The translations under genes and the position numbers were made by a program. 64,000 nucleotides of DNA. It comes from Candidatus Aminicenantota bacterium. GTDB lineage: Bacteria; Acidobacteriota; Aminicenantia; Aminicenantales; Aminicenantaceae. How positions within the stretch are numbered: position 1 is the first letter of the stretch; each line of letters starts with the position of its first letter. Under the pieces are notes generated by a model that was not told the DNA's origin, did no database searches, and saw only the letters and a list, made by a program, of their open reading frames with translations. Positions 49,967 to 57,953 of the stretch are shown piece after piece. The stretch is from NCBI GenBank assembly GCA_016927475.1, contig JAFGMO010000083.1, positions 1 through 64,000 of the forward strand, read 5' to 3'.

Positions 49967-51979
49967 CTAAAACCTAAAATACAGGCCTGTTCTGACCTGA
50001 AATCCGGATAGATCCAATTCAAAATCCCGGGATCGCCACCACGTTCCCGGAAAATATTCCCAGCCGTTTGACGGCCAGAGAAAATGGGCAACTCCCCAGG
50101 GTTCCGTTTTGATGTCTTTTTTTATGGCCCACTCTCCTTCCCAGGTTTCTCTATGGGAAGCGAAAGACCGGGTCCCTTTTCCGAATATGTCAGAGACAAT
50201 CCGGTAAGCATAACTTCCCTCCAGAAACACTCCGTAGTTTTCGGCAAAATGATAATCCCACTTAACGGCGAATTCCAGGGCCATCCCGGACCCTTTGCCG
50301 TTTTCTTCCAGATATCCCTCATCAAGATTCCCATAATCACCGGCTGATTCTTCTTGCGGATATTGAGAATTCCAATCGAGGAGGTATGAACATTCTCCGA
50401 AAATCGGCCCGCCGGTCAAGGAAGCCTCAAGCTGAAATAATCTTGAGATTTTCTTAGCGACATGAATACCGATAGAAGGAATGAAGGCGTTGGCCGATAA
50501 CTCATATTTTTTAAAGTCATCCGTATAAACAAGAGGGGAACTTTCCGGGATGAAAATTTCTAAGGTGTTTTTGAAACGGGATTCTCTTGCCCCGGATAAA
50601 TAAGTGAATCCTAAGGATACGTCAAACCAGTCTGTGAGACCATACCGCAGCCGGATTCCAAAAGGAATCGAATGTTTGAGGAACTTTGCTTCGCCCCCTT
50701 CATTGGATTTTGTAAAGGAGGAAATTTCCCCCTGATTTACAAGATACTGAGCATAATCGTCCCCATAAAAAGTATCGTGCATATTGTCATACGTCGCTCT
50801 CATATTTAAATCATCAGGATTGATCCGCGAAAAGCCGCCGAATACTTCCAGGCGCCATTTTTTGGCCCGTTTTATTTTGGACACATCCAGGGAAGGGGGG
50901 ATGGTGCCTCGAAGCTGTGTGGGTATTTTATTTGTCTGATTAAAAGCTTTCCGGTTTAAATCAGAACTTTTTCCGCTTTTAAGCCCGACCTGTGCCTCCC
51001 AAATGTTTCCTTCATCTATGTTGATAATGCGGTAGTCGCCTTCATCCAATCCAATGGAAATTTGCCGGCCCGGGATTTTATTCATTTCCACGACCAGAAC
51101 ATTATCCCGGTTGTGGATATAGATCTTCCCGGCGATATCCTCTTTAAGAACAAGAACAGCCGTGCTCTTCCAGATTTCCGTTATCACCACATCGCCGGTT
51201 CCCGACATCTGTATCTGGTAGCTTGGATGCTGAGGCCCGGCCATGGTTTTTTGCGTTTGATTCAGAGTTCCGTCGAAGGCAAACTGATAGGCTTCGTTAA
51301 GCGTGATGCGGCCATCCTGATTCCTGTCGGCCGCCCCGCGCATACCGGAGATCAGGTTGTGAGTGAAAAAAGATCTTTTCAGCCGGCTGGATTCCTGGGC
51401 GGCTTCTGTGGCTGAACTGGAAGTTATGAAGGCATAACCCTTCATATCATAAGCATTATCCAACAGAAAAGGAGGTCTTTTTTTGACACCCTTGGAAAGC
51501 GTAAGGGTTCCTGATGCGCAGGAATCAAGGATACCGATTCGCACATCGGCATTAATCGTTGTGATCCATTCCTTTAATTCTTGGTACGAAACACGGTCGT
51601 TACCCAGGAAAAGGTTTTCCTCATCCGAGTGGCCTGAATAATAAAAGATCAATTCAACTCTTCTGAACTTTTTTTTGGCTTGATTCACATCCTCCGACAG
51701 GGCTTCGGCGGTTTTTAGAAAGGTTTCCCGATCCGGGTCCGCCATAAAACGGCAGTCTTCATTAAGAATACCCCCCATCTCTTTGAGGACTTTTTGTATG
51801 GCTCTGGCGTCATCTACGGCATAACGCAGAATAACCCTGTTTTGGCCCCCATCATTGGCACCGACCAGAAAGGCGAAACGGCGGTTTAAGAGTTCATCCG
51901 TCTGTTCCTCCGCCAATAGGGGAGGGAGGGCGAAAAAACACATCATGGATAAAACGGCAACCATTTTAAAGCCTTTCAT
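49967..51979 (-). CDS. Exported caspase-family (C14) protease fused to an outer-membrane beta-barrel
   Basis: The 670-residue product has a signal peptide (to about residue 23), a caspase domain (about 32-265), a beta-rich linker domain (about 270-345) and a barrel (about 375-670) ending VRTGLYFRF, a typical outer-membrane terminal strand. The catalytic dyad is intact: His117 in YYSGHSDE and Cys154 in LDSCASG. An EF-hand-like DRNQDGRITLNE (about 218-229) may bind calcium. Caspase-family enzymes usually cut after Arg/Lys or Asp; specificity is unknown here. It starts within the stop of the anti-sigma-like gene (ATGA), so the two are coupled. The barrel is paralogous to that at 44849-45805. Confidence 0.87.
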   Translation of the reverse strand: MKGFKMVAVLSMMCFFALPPLLAEEQTDELLNRRFAFLVGANDGGQNRVILRYAVDDARAIQKVLKEMGGILNEDCRFMADPDRETFLKTAEALSEDVNQAKKKFRRVELIFYYSGHSDEENLFLGNDRVSYQELKEWITTINADVRIGILDSCASGTLTLSKGVKKRPPFLLDNAYDMKGYAFITSSSATEAAQESSRLKRSFFTHNLISGMRGAADRNQDGRITLNEAYQFAFDGTLNQTQKTMAGPQHPSYQIQMSGTGDVVITEIWKSTAVLVLKEDIAGKIYIHNRDNVLVVEMNKIPGRQISIGLDEGDYRIINIDEGNIWEAQVGLKSGKSSDLNRKAFNQTNKIPTQLRGTIPPSLDVSKIKRAKKWRLEVFGGFSRINPDDLNMRATYDNMHDTFYGDDYAQYLVNQGEISSFTKSNEGGEAKFLKHSIPFGIRLRYGLTDWFDVSLGFTYLSGARESRFKNTLEIFIPESSPLVYTDDFKKYELSANAFIPSIGIHVAKKISRLFQLEASLTGGPIFGECSYLLDWNSQYPQEESAGDYGNLDEGYLEENGKGSGMALEFAVKWDYHFAENYGVFLEGSYAYRIVSDIFGKGTRSFASHRETWEGEWAIKKDIKTEPWGVAHFLWPSNGWEYFPGTWWRSRDFELDLSGFQVRTGLYFRF

Positions 51980-52782
51980 GAGCTTTCTCCTTTTAGAATA
52001 AGTACTGAATACTGTTCGAATTTCTCCGGCAGATCAAGATTTTGTTTTCGGATTTTATTAAGATTTTTTGCTATATCCCTTGTTTTTTGAAGGATGTTTT
52101 CCACGTCGATGGGAGACTCTGAGGTAAGGAAAAAAAAGCGTTCAAATTGCGGAGCATCATCCAATTCTATGGCGTTGGGCAGCAAAAACTGCCTATGCGG
52201 CTCAAGCTCTGTGGATTTCCTCTTGTTTTCAGGAAAATGCAGGGTTATATAACCTCTGCCATCGATAGAAAAGATCATTCCGTAGGTTTTTTTATTCGCA
52301 ACATAAGCAAGCTGAAGCAGGTCGCCCGCTTCGGCCTTTTCTCCATCTTTGAGTAGTTCCACCTTGTCCTGTGTTTTGCGGTAAACAAGCAGCTGCGTCA
52401 GGGAAAGATCAACGTTGACGATTCCCTTGACCAATGTGATATCCCGTTCTGAAGCTGGCTGGAAAATCAGAGACTTATGTTTTAGTACGGGAAGCCAAAA
52501 AATAAGGACCAGAATGGCGGCGGCCGATGATACGGTGAAAATCAGCTTCCAGGGAAAAGGCTTCCGTGATATTTCAGCATGGTGGTTCGAAAAGTCTGCT
52601 TTCATTGTCTGAAAGGGATAAAGTTCGAGGATATTCCGGTTGGATTTTTTTATCTCTTCCACTGCTGATTGTATCTCTGGATTTGTGGAGCACAGATGCC
52701 GGATTTTTTCCTTCTCATCTTCCGGAAGCTCCTCAAGAACATATCTCTCCAAATAATATTGGCTGATGGTTTTTTCATTCAT
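51976..52782 (-). CDS. Anti-sigma-factor-like membrane protein with DUF4384-like domain
   Basis: The 268-residue single-pass protein has a cytoplasmic N-terminal part of about 72 residues (YYLERYVLEELPEDEKEKI is typical of anti-sigma N-termini), a membrane helix (about 75-97) and a periplasmic C-terminal domain. The latter (GDLLQLAYVANKKTYGMIF, then RQFLLPNAIELD) looks like the DUF4384 fold often found with bacterial caspases. The zinc-binding HxxxCxxC of classical anti-sigma factors is absent. It overlaps the sigma gene upstream and the caspase gene downstream. Inference: it holds the sigma factor and senses an envelope event. Confidence 0.78.
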   Translation of the reverse strand: MNEKTISQYYLERYVLEELPEDEKEKIRHLCSTNPEIQSAVEEIKKSNRNILELYPFQTMKADFSNHHAEISRKPFPWKLIFTVSSAAAILVLIFWLPVLKHKSLIFQPASERDITLVKGIVNVDLSLTQLLVYRKTQDKVELLKDGEKAEAGDLLQLAYVANKKTYGMIFSIDGRGYITLHFPENKRKSTELEPHRQFLLPNAIELDDAPQFERFFFLTSESPIDVENILQKTRDIAKNLNKIRKQNLDLPEKFEQYSVLILKGESS

Positions 52783-53254
52783 CAGATTTCTCCCTGTCCC
52801 TTATTTTCCTTCGAAGTTTATCCAGGTGTTTGTGGACACCGGAAATGGAAAGCTTTAAAACCTCGGCTATTTCTTTTATGGTCATACCATTGATAACATA
52901 CAAAACCGCGATCTGCCTGGTCGTATTCCTCTCATTCTCAATGATGTATTCCAAAAGAATCAAATCGGAATCTTCATTTTGGTTTTCGAAAAATGAGGTG
53001 TTGCAGAGAATATCAAGATATTTGTTCAAGGAATGTTGCTTGTCATTTCTTATTTTGTTCAAGCATACGTTTGTGGCAATCCGGTAGAGCAAGGCGGAAG
53101 GATAATCTGCGGTTAGTTTTTTCTTGCGGGATAATACTTTCAAGAAGACCTCATGCATCACATCAAGGGCGGATTGCTCGTTTTTGAGCATCCTGCGGCA
53201 CCTCCTCAGTACCATAGGGCCGTAGCGGACATAAAAAGATTCGACGTCTATCAA
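52775..53254 (-). CDS. ECF-type RNA polymerase sigma factor
   Basis: The 159-residue protein has sigma region 2 (about 8-70: RMLKNEQSALDVMHEVFLKVL and YRIATNVCLNKIR) and region 4 (about 105-155: YVINGMTIKEIAEVLKLS, then VHKHLDKLRRKI). The start is TTG at 53254, supported by GAGAGG six bases upstream; an initiation codon this weak suggests low expression. It is the first gene of the minus-strand operon and overlaps the anti-sigma-like gene. It probably drives the operon itself, but I could not identify a convincing ECF promoter upstream. Confidence 0.92.
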   Translation of the reverse strand: MIDVESFYVRYGPMVLRRCRRMLKNEQSALDVMHEVFLKVLSRKKKLTADYPSALLYRIATNVCLNKIRNDKQHSLNKYLDILCNTSFFENQNEDSDLILLEYIIENERNTTRQIAVLYVINGMTIKEIAEVLKLSISGVHKHLDKLRRKIRDREKSDE

Positions 53255-53554
53255 AGTTTTCCTCTCACATTTTATGAAACACGCAGGAAAGGCAAAATTC
53301 TCCTATAGTTTAAAAATTCTATAATAATGACACAACAAATTTTGACTGATTTGTTTTTTTCTCTTTTTCGCTGTTAACCTGCTTTATTCACGAGCCAAGC
53401 TTGCCGCAGGGGTTAGGTTGGGGCGGCGCCTGAAGGGTAAATTTAGCCGACATTTTCTTGAAAACGGTCATGGAAAATGTTTCATTCTCAATTTTACCGA
53501 AAATCACCATTAACTGACACATATGATTGAAATTATCTGTCGGTGCCGGGAAAA

Positions 53555-53672
53555 TTTATGAATTTTTCATGCGTATGCACACCCGCGAACGATGAAAACA
53601 ATTGCCTTTAATCCTGGATCACCCGGATGAACCGGGTGATGACTGGTGTTATTTTCTAGGTAATAATGCAGG
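53555..53672 (-). repeat. Dispersed palindromic repeat, copy 2
   Basis: This is an inverse-orientation copy of the element at 25735-25852, with about 105 of 118 bases matching by hand without gaps. It keeps the 9-bp hairpin ATCACCCGG/CCGGGTGAT (53618-53640). The second half of copy 1, with its 15-bp inverted repeat and right outer end, is not present here. Two copies about 28 kb apart show a mobile or amplified intergenic element. Confidence 0.75.
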
Positions 53673-53682
53673 TTAAATATCA

Positions 53683-53859
53683 TCAGTTGAATTTCATCTG
53701 AACTATTCCGGTTTCTATCATCGCAGTACATAAAGCCCCATCTTCTATCGTTAGGCCTTGTGAGATAGGTCGAATCATCAAATCTTTTCCTGTGATTGGT
53801 TCAAAGCTTTTGAGATTGAAGGCAAAGTGATGAAAACGGGGCAGAAAATCAATGACGAT
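53683..53859 (-). pseudogene. Possible remnant of a coding sequence
   Basis: A minus-strand frame of 58 codons without an upstream start codon reads as protein-like sequence (for example GKDLMIRPISQGL and DGALCTAM) and ends next to repeat copy 2. I do not recognise it. It may be the 3-prime end of a gene cut by the repeat or by deletion, or a chance open frame. Confidence 0.25.
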
Positions 53860-53876
53860 TTATACCGCCTTGAGAT

Positions 53877-55793
53877 TTATTGAGTCGAAATTTTTCTTGA
53901 AATGTGGCGGAAGCTTTTTTTCCGGATAAGATGCGTCGTCAAAACCACTGCCGTAATCAAAAGGACGAGGAGAAGCGTGGATAATAAAGGCCCCAGGTAA
54001 AGCATGGAATAGCCGCACAGAACCAGAGGCGCCAGATAAAGACGAATGCCGATTTTCAGGAGTTTGTGATTTGAAATGATACCCGTCAGTGAAGAAGAAT
54101 ACTTGTAGTAAAGGCGGACAAATGCCCGGCCGGCTTTGTTGGACATGAGGTATTTATCCCTGAAATCGCGCATTGTTTTGACATGGGGATGAAGAGGTGA
54201 GCCGTAAGCAGCGGTGGCGATGAAACAATTGCCCTCGATTTCAAGAAAAGTCGCGGTGACGGCTTTGTCCGCATCCATCGATAAAACAAGGGGATTGGTG
54301 TATTCATCTCCATCGGGAAAGTCTCCAACCCAGGTGTCGAACAAATAATCATCATCGGATATGGCTGTTATGGTTACAACCGTTGAAGGAACATACGTGT
54401 AAGTCCCCGGCGAAGGAGATGTCGTTCCACCGCTGTCGGAGGAAATTATGAGCGATATTTTTTGAGCCGGGCAGAGCTGAAAAACCGTCGCTTGTGTGTC
54501 GATCCCTTCGTCGGTTGTCTCGTTAGAAGCAGCATCCGTTTCTTGCGGTGATATGTTCGTGCTTCCTGGTGTCATAGAGGGCGTGGTGATTGTCGCCTCT
54601 GAGCTTCCCATAAGAGGACATTCGGAGTCGATTTCTCCGGATGGAGAAAGATTCAAAATCAAAAAATCATCTTCTCCAGCACCGAAGGAGTTGGTAAAGC
54701 CGGCTATTATGTAACCCCCGGTTGAGGTCTGGGAGATGTCCATGGCCTCATCCGAATAGCGCCCGCCATAAGTTTTCTGCCAGGTGATATTTCCGGCGGC
54801 ATCGAGTTTTAAAATCCAGATATCGTCTTCCCCGGCACCATAGGAAACGGTTCCCCCGGCTGCAATATATCCGCCGTCGCTTGTTTGATGGACCGATTGA
54901 GCCGCATCATAGTCGACACCGCCAAAAACCCTTTGCCAGATGATATCGCCGGTGTTGTCCAGTTTCAAGATCCAGGCGTCGTCATAGCCGGCGCCCATGG
55001 AATAGGTGAAACCCGCCGTAATATACCCTCCGTCATTTGTTTGTTTGATCGATCGAAGCCGGTCTTCATCGTCACCGCCGTATGTTTTTTGCCATTCTAT
55101 GTCCCCATTGGCGGACAGCTTGAGGATCCAGCTGTCGACATCACCTGCCCCGTAGGATTGGGTGCTTGCCAGGACGATGAAGCCTTTGTCGGTTGTTTCC
55201 AGAGCCGAAATAGCAAAATCAGAATCACTGCTCCCATAAGTTTTCTGCCAGGTGATATTTCCGGCGGCATCGAGTTTTAAAATCCAGATATCGTCTTCCC
55301 CGGCACCGTAGGAGACGGTTCCCCCGGCAACGATATACCCGCCGTCGCTTGTTTGATTAATCGATTCAGCCGAGTCGTAGTTTGTTCCGCCGTATATTTT
55401 TTGCCACTCGGACTGCCCGGCCGCATCCAGCTTGATAATCCAGATGTCGTCCAATTCTTCGGCAAAAGAGTAGGTAAAACCCGCCGTTATATATCCGCCG
55501 TCACTCGTCTGTCTGATCAAGCGGACGAGGTCATCGGCCCCGGCGCCGAATGACTTCTGCCAAGTGATTTCTCCGGCGGCATTGAGTTTTATTACCCAGA
55601 TTTCAGTCAATCCCTCTCCGAAGGAGAGGACTTCCCCGGTGACAATAAAGCCCCCGTCATTCGTCTCTTGAATGGAATAGGCATAGTCATCTTCGCTCCC
55701 ACCATATGTCCGGGCCCATTGGGCATGAATCGGGGAAAAAAACGTAAGGAAAAAAAAGCAGAATACAGCCGTTGACACAATGAATTTTTTCAT
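53877..55793 (-). CDS. Seven-bladed repeat propeller protein with CFI-box C-terminus
   Basis: The 638-residue exported protein has a signal peptide (to about 24), then seven repeats of about 52 residues (about 25-390), each running WQKTYGG...D...QT.DGGYI..G...G...D.WILKLD..G. Seven blades predict a closed beta-propeller. A linker and an InlB-type repeat (about 450-520: TSPSPGTYTYV, DTWVGDF) follow. The end carries the CFI-box (CFIATAAYGSPLHPHVKTMR), two hydrophobic segments and a basic tail, the layout of CFI-box C-terminal sorting regions. Repeats 3 and 6 share a nearly identical run, a sign of recent exchange. It is probably surface-displayed; the sorting partner is not in the window. Confidence 0.85.
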   Translation of the reverse strand: MKKFIVSTAVFCFFFLTFFSPIHAQWARTYGGSEDDYAYSIQETNDGGFIVTGEVLSFGEGLTEIWVIKLNAAGEITWQKSFGAGADDLVRLIRQTSDGGYITAGFTYSFAEELDDIWIIKLDAAGQSEWQKIYGGTNYDSAESINQTSDGGYIVAGGTVSYGAGEDDIWILKLDAAGNITWQKTYGSSDSDFAISALETTDKGFIVLASTQSYGAGDVDSWILKLSANGDIEWQKTYGGDDEDRLRSIKQTNDGGYITAGFTYSMGAGYDDAWILKLDNTGDIIWQRVFGGVDYDAAQSVHQTSDGGYIAAGGTVSYGAGEDDIWILKLDAAGNITWQKTYGGRYSDEAMDISQTSTGGYIIAGFTNSFGAGEDDFLILNLSPSGEIDSECPLMGSSEATITTPSMTPGSTNISPQETDAASNETTDEGIDTQATVFQLCPAQKISLIISSDSGGTTSPSPGTYTYVPSTVVTITAISDDDYLFDTWVGDFPDGDEYTNPLVLSMDADKAVTATFLEIEGNCFIATAAYGSPLHPHVKTMRDFRDKYLMSNKAGRAFVRLYYKYSSSLTGIISNHKLLKIGIRLYLAPLVLCGYSMLYLGPLLSTLLLVLLITAVVLTTHLIRKKSFRHISRKISTQ

Positions 55794-55823
55794 GAGAAAT
55801 CCTTCTTTCTTACGAATAATGAG

Positions 55824-55852
55824 ATTTTATGCTTTCAACTGTTATTAGACAA
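55824..55852 (-). promoter_or_regulatory. Promoter of the propeller protein gene
   Basis: On the minus strand TTGTCT (55847-55852), a 17-bp spacer and TAAAAT (55824-55829) lie about 30 bp before the ATG, with AAGAAGGA as ribosome site. The divergent gap 55794-56100 otherwise holds only the archease promoter. Confidence 0.55.
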
Positions 55853-56040
55853 TGCAAAAAAAGAAATATTCCCGGACAAAGATGAGAGAGACAGAATTCT
55901 TTTAGTCCGGCATATTCAAAAAAATCCGTTTTAAAAACACACTCAAATCAAAGATAACATAGATTTCCCAAAGTTTTAAGAAATATGTTTATTTTGGCAA
56001 TTCCGTTGACCTTCCGTTCGGCAGCTTTTCACCGGTTCTG

Positions 56041-56069
56041 TTGATATGGGATGCGGGGCGGGGTACAAT
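56041..56069 (+). promoter_or_regulatory. Promoter of the archease-rtcB operon
   Basis: TTGATA (56041-56046), an exact 17-bp spacer and TACAAT (56064-56069) precede the archease ATG at 56101, with GGGAG at 56089 as ribosome site. Confidence 0.65.
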
Positions 56070-56100
56070 ATGGCCAAGACCTTGAACCGGGAGACAAATC

Positions 56101-56523
56101 ATGCAGAAGTTCCTTTTTCTGGAGCATACGGGTGATGCCAAATTCAGGGCTTACGGCGCCACCCTGGAGGAAGCCTTCGCCAACGCAGCCCTAGCGCTGG
56201 TCTCCCTGATGTGGGATGCCTCAAAAGTGGCGGACAAAAAGGCTTATTCCGTCCGCATCGAAGGCAGGGATATGGAACAGCTTCTCTCGGGTTTCCTGGA
56301 AGAGATTCTCTACCTCTTGGATACGAAAGATTTTCTTCTTGCCTGCGTGGAAAAAGTTCGCATAACCCGCGGCCGAAAATCGTGCTTCCTCAAGGCTGTT
56401 TTCAGAGGAGATGAAATATCATCCGCTTATGAAATTTTCGGTGAAGTCAAAGCCGTAACCTATAATGAGATGGAAATTCAAGAGAATAACGGGGCCGAGG
56501 TTCAGGTCGTTGTCGACCTGTGA
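56101..56523 (+). CDS. Archease, activator of RtcB
   Basis: The 140-residue protein matches the archease family: FLEHTGDAKFRAYG with the metal-ligand aspartate at the start, the EAFANAALALVSLM helix, LLSGFLEEILYLLDT, and the closing VKAVTYNEMEIQ...VVVDL with the C-terminal acidic ligand. Archease speeds guanylation of the RNA ligase RtcB and allows repeated turnover. Its gene is eight bases before rtcB, the usual partnership, and has a clear promoter of its own. Confidence 0.93.
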   Translation: MQKFLFLEHTGDAKFRAYGATLEEAFANAALALVSLMWDASKVADKKAYSVRIEGRDMEQLLSGFLEEILYLLDTKDFLLACVEKVRITRGRKSCFLKAVFRGDEISSAYEIFGEVKAVTYNEMEIQENNGAEVQVVVDL

Positions 56524-56531
56524 GGTAAACC

Positions 56532-57953
56532 ATGGAAATAAAAAAAATAAACGATACAACTTGGGAGATCCCCAGGACGGGAAAGATGAATGTGCCTGTT
56601 GTTTTTTACTCTTCCGCCCGGCTTTTGAAGCTTGTTCACGCCGACCGCACTCTCGATCAGGCACTTAATGTGGCTTGCCTGCCTGGGATCCAGCGCAGTG
56701 CCTATATTATGCCCGATGCCCATCAAGGTTATGGTTTTCCTATAGGCGGAGTGGCCGCCTTTGATGCTGATGAAGGGATTGTCTCACCGGGTGGAGTGGG
56801 TTACGACATCAACTGCGGTGTGCGCCTCCTGAAAACCGAATTTATGGAAGAGGAAGTACGTGATAGGCGAGAAGATCTTTTAGCCGGATTTTCCCGTGAG
56901 GTTCCCGCCGGTGTGGGGAAGGGAGGGGCCGGCCGCTTGAACAAAAAGACCCTCTTTGAGGTCTGTATCCGGGGGGCGGAGTGGGCCGTGGAAAACGGAT
57001 TCGGAATGGAGGAAGACCTGCTGCGGACCGAAGAATACGGCCGGATGAAGGGGGCCGATCCATCCATACTTTCGCAACGGGCTATTGAGCGGGGTATTCC
57101 CCAGTTAGGCTCTCTCGGTGCCGGGAATCATTTCCTGGAAATCCAGAAAGTCGAAAAAATCTATGATGCAGAAACCGCAGGAGTCTTCGGCATTCGGAAA
57201 ACAGGGCAGATTATGGTCATGATTCACTGCGGAAGCCGGGGTTTGGGACACCAGGTCGCATCTGATCATATCCGCCTCATGGAAAACACATTTGGGATCA
57301 AGGGGCTGCCGGACCGGGAGCTCATCAACGCACCCATTCAATCCGATCCGGGGGGCCGTTATTTCCGGGCTATGACCTCCGCCGTCAATTACGCCTTTGC
57401 CAATCGCCAGATGATCGCCCACCGGGTGCGCCGGGTTTTTGAAAGTGTTTTGAGCCGGTCTCAAGGTATGGACCAGGTTTACGATGTATGCCACAATGTG
57501 GCCAAGTTCGAGGATCATGAGGTAAACGGCCGGACCAAAAAAGTCTGTATTCACCGCAAAGGAGCCACGCGAAGCTTCGGTCCCGGCCGCGGGGAGATTC
57601 CGGAGGTTTATCGCCAAGTGGGGCAGCCGGTGCTGATTCCGGGCAGCATGGGCACCGCTTCCTATCTGCTGGCCGGAACTTCGGAAGCTGAAAAATTGAG
57701 TTTCGGGTCGACGGCCCATGGAGCCGGCAGGGTCATGTCCCGCCACCAGGCTTTGAGATCTTTCCGGGGAGAAAAGGTCAAAGAGGATATGAAGAAAAAA
57801 GGAATCGAGCTTCGGGCAACGAGCTGGAAAGGAGTGGCGGAAGAAGCCGCTCCCGCTTATAAAGATGTAGATGAGGTGGTCCGGGTATCCCATGAAGCGG
57901 GGCTGGGCCGGCTGGTGGCCCGTTTGGTCCCCGTCGGAGTTATGAAAGGATGA
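56532..57953 (+). CDS. rtcB: RNA-splicing/repair ligase RtcB
   Basis: The 473-residue GTP- and Mn-dependent ligase joins RNA 2-prime,3-prime-cyclic phosphate or 3-prime phosphate ends to 5-prime hydroxyl ends. Key segments: PDAHQGYGFPIGG, the metal ligands in GGVGYDINCGVRLL, GAGNHFLEI, IHCGSRGLGHQV, the GMP-accepting region HRKGATRSFGPG, GSMGTASYLLAG and the guanylated histidine in AHGAGR. Length is normal. It is coupled to archease upstream and overlaps the next gene by four bases. No tRNA substrate or CRISPR-like target is visible nearby; repair of cleaved RNA after stress is the usual bacterial reading. Confidence 0.95.
   Translation: MEIKKINDTTWEIPRTGKMNVPVVFYSSARLLKLVHADRTLDQALNVACLPGIQRSAYIMPDAHQGYGFPIGGVAAFDADEGIVSPGGVGYDINCGVRLLKTEFMEEEVRDRREDLLAGFSREVPAGVGKGGAGRLNKKTLFEVCIRGAEWAVENGFGMEEDLLRTEEYGRMKGADPSILSQRAIERGIPQLGSLGAGNHFLEIQKVEKIYDAETAGVFGIRKTGQIMVMIHCGSRGLGHQVASDHIRLMENTFGIKGLPDRELINAPIQSDPGGRYFRAMTSAVNYAFANRQMIAHRVRRVFESVLSRSQGMDQVYDVCHNVAKFEDHEVNGRTKKVCIHRKGATRSFGPGRGEIPEVYRQVGQPVLIPGSMGTASYLLAGTSEAEKLSFGSTAHGAGRVMSRHQALRSFRGEKVKEDMKKKGIELRATSWKGVAEEAAPAYKDVDEVVRVSHEAGLGRLVARLVPVGVMKG

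Larger units (their letters stand above)
53255..53876. other. 622-bp non-coding gap with repeat copy and ORF remnant
   Basis: The gap lies between the ECF sigma gene and the propeller protein, both on the minus strand. It contains repeat copy 2 (53555-53672) and a possible gene remnant (53683-53859). The part next to the sigma gene (53255-53350) is AT-rich and must hold the operon promoter, but no element is convincing. In 53351-53550 I see nothing recognisable. Confidence 0.6.

Noticed and set aside
53877..55793. Repeated DNA in the propeller gene as a CRISPR or tandem-repeat array
   Set aside because: The period of about 156 bp is in frame, encodes aligned 52-residue blades and varies like protein repeats.
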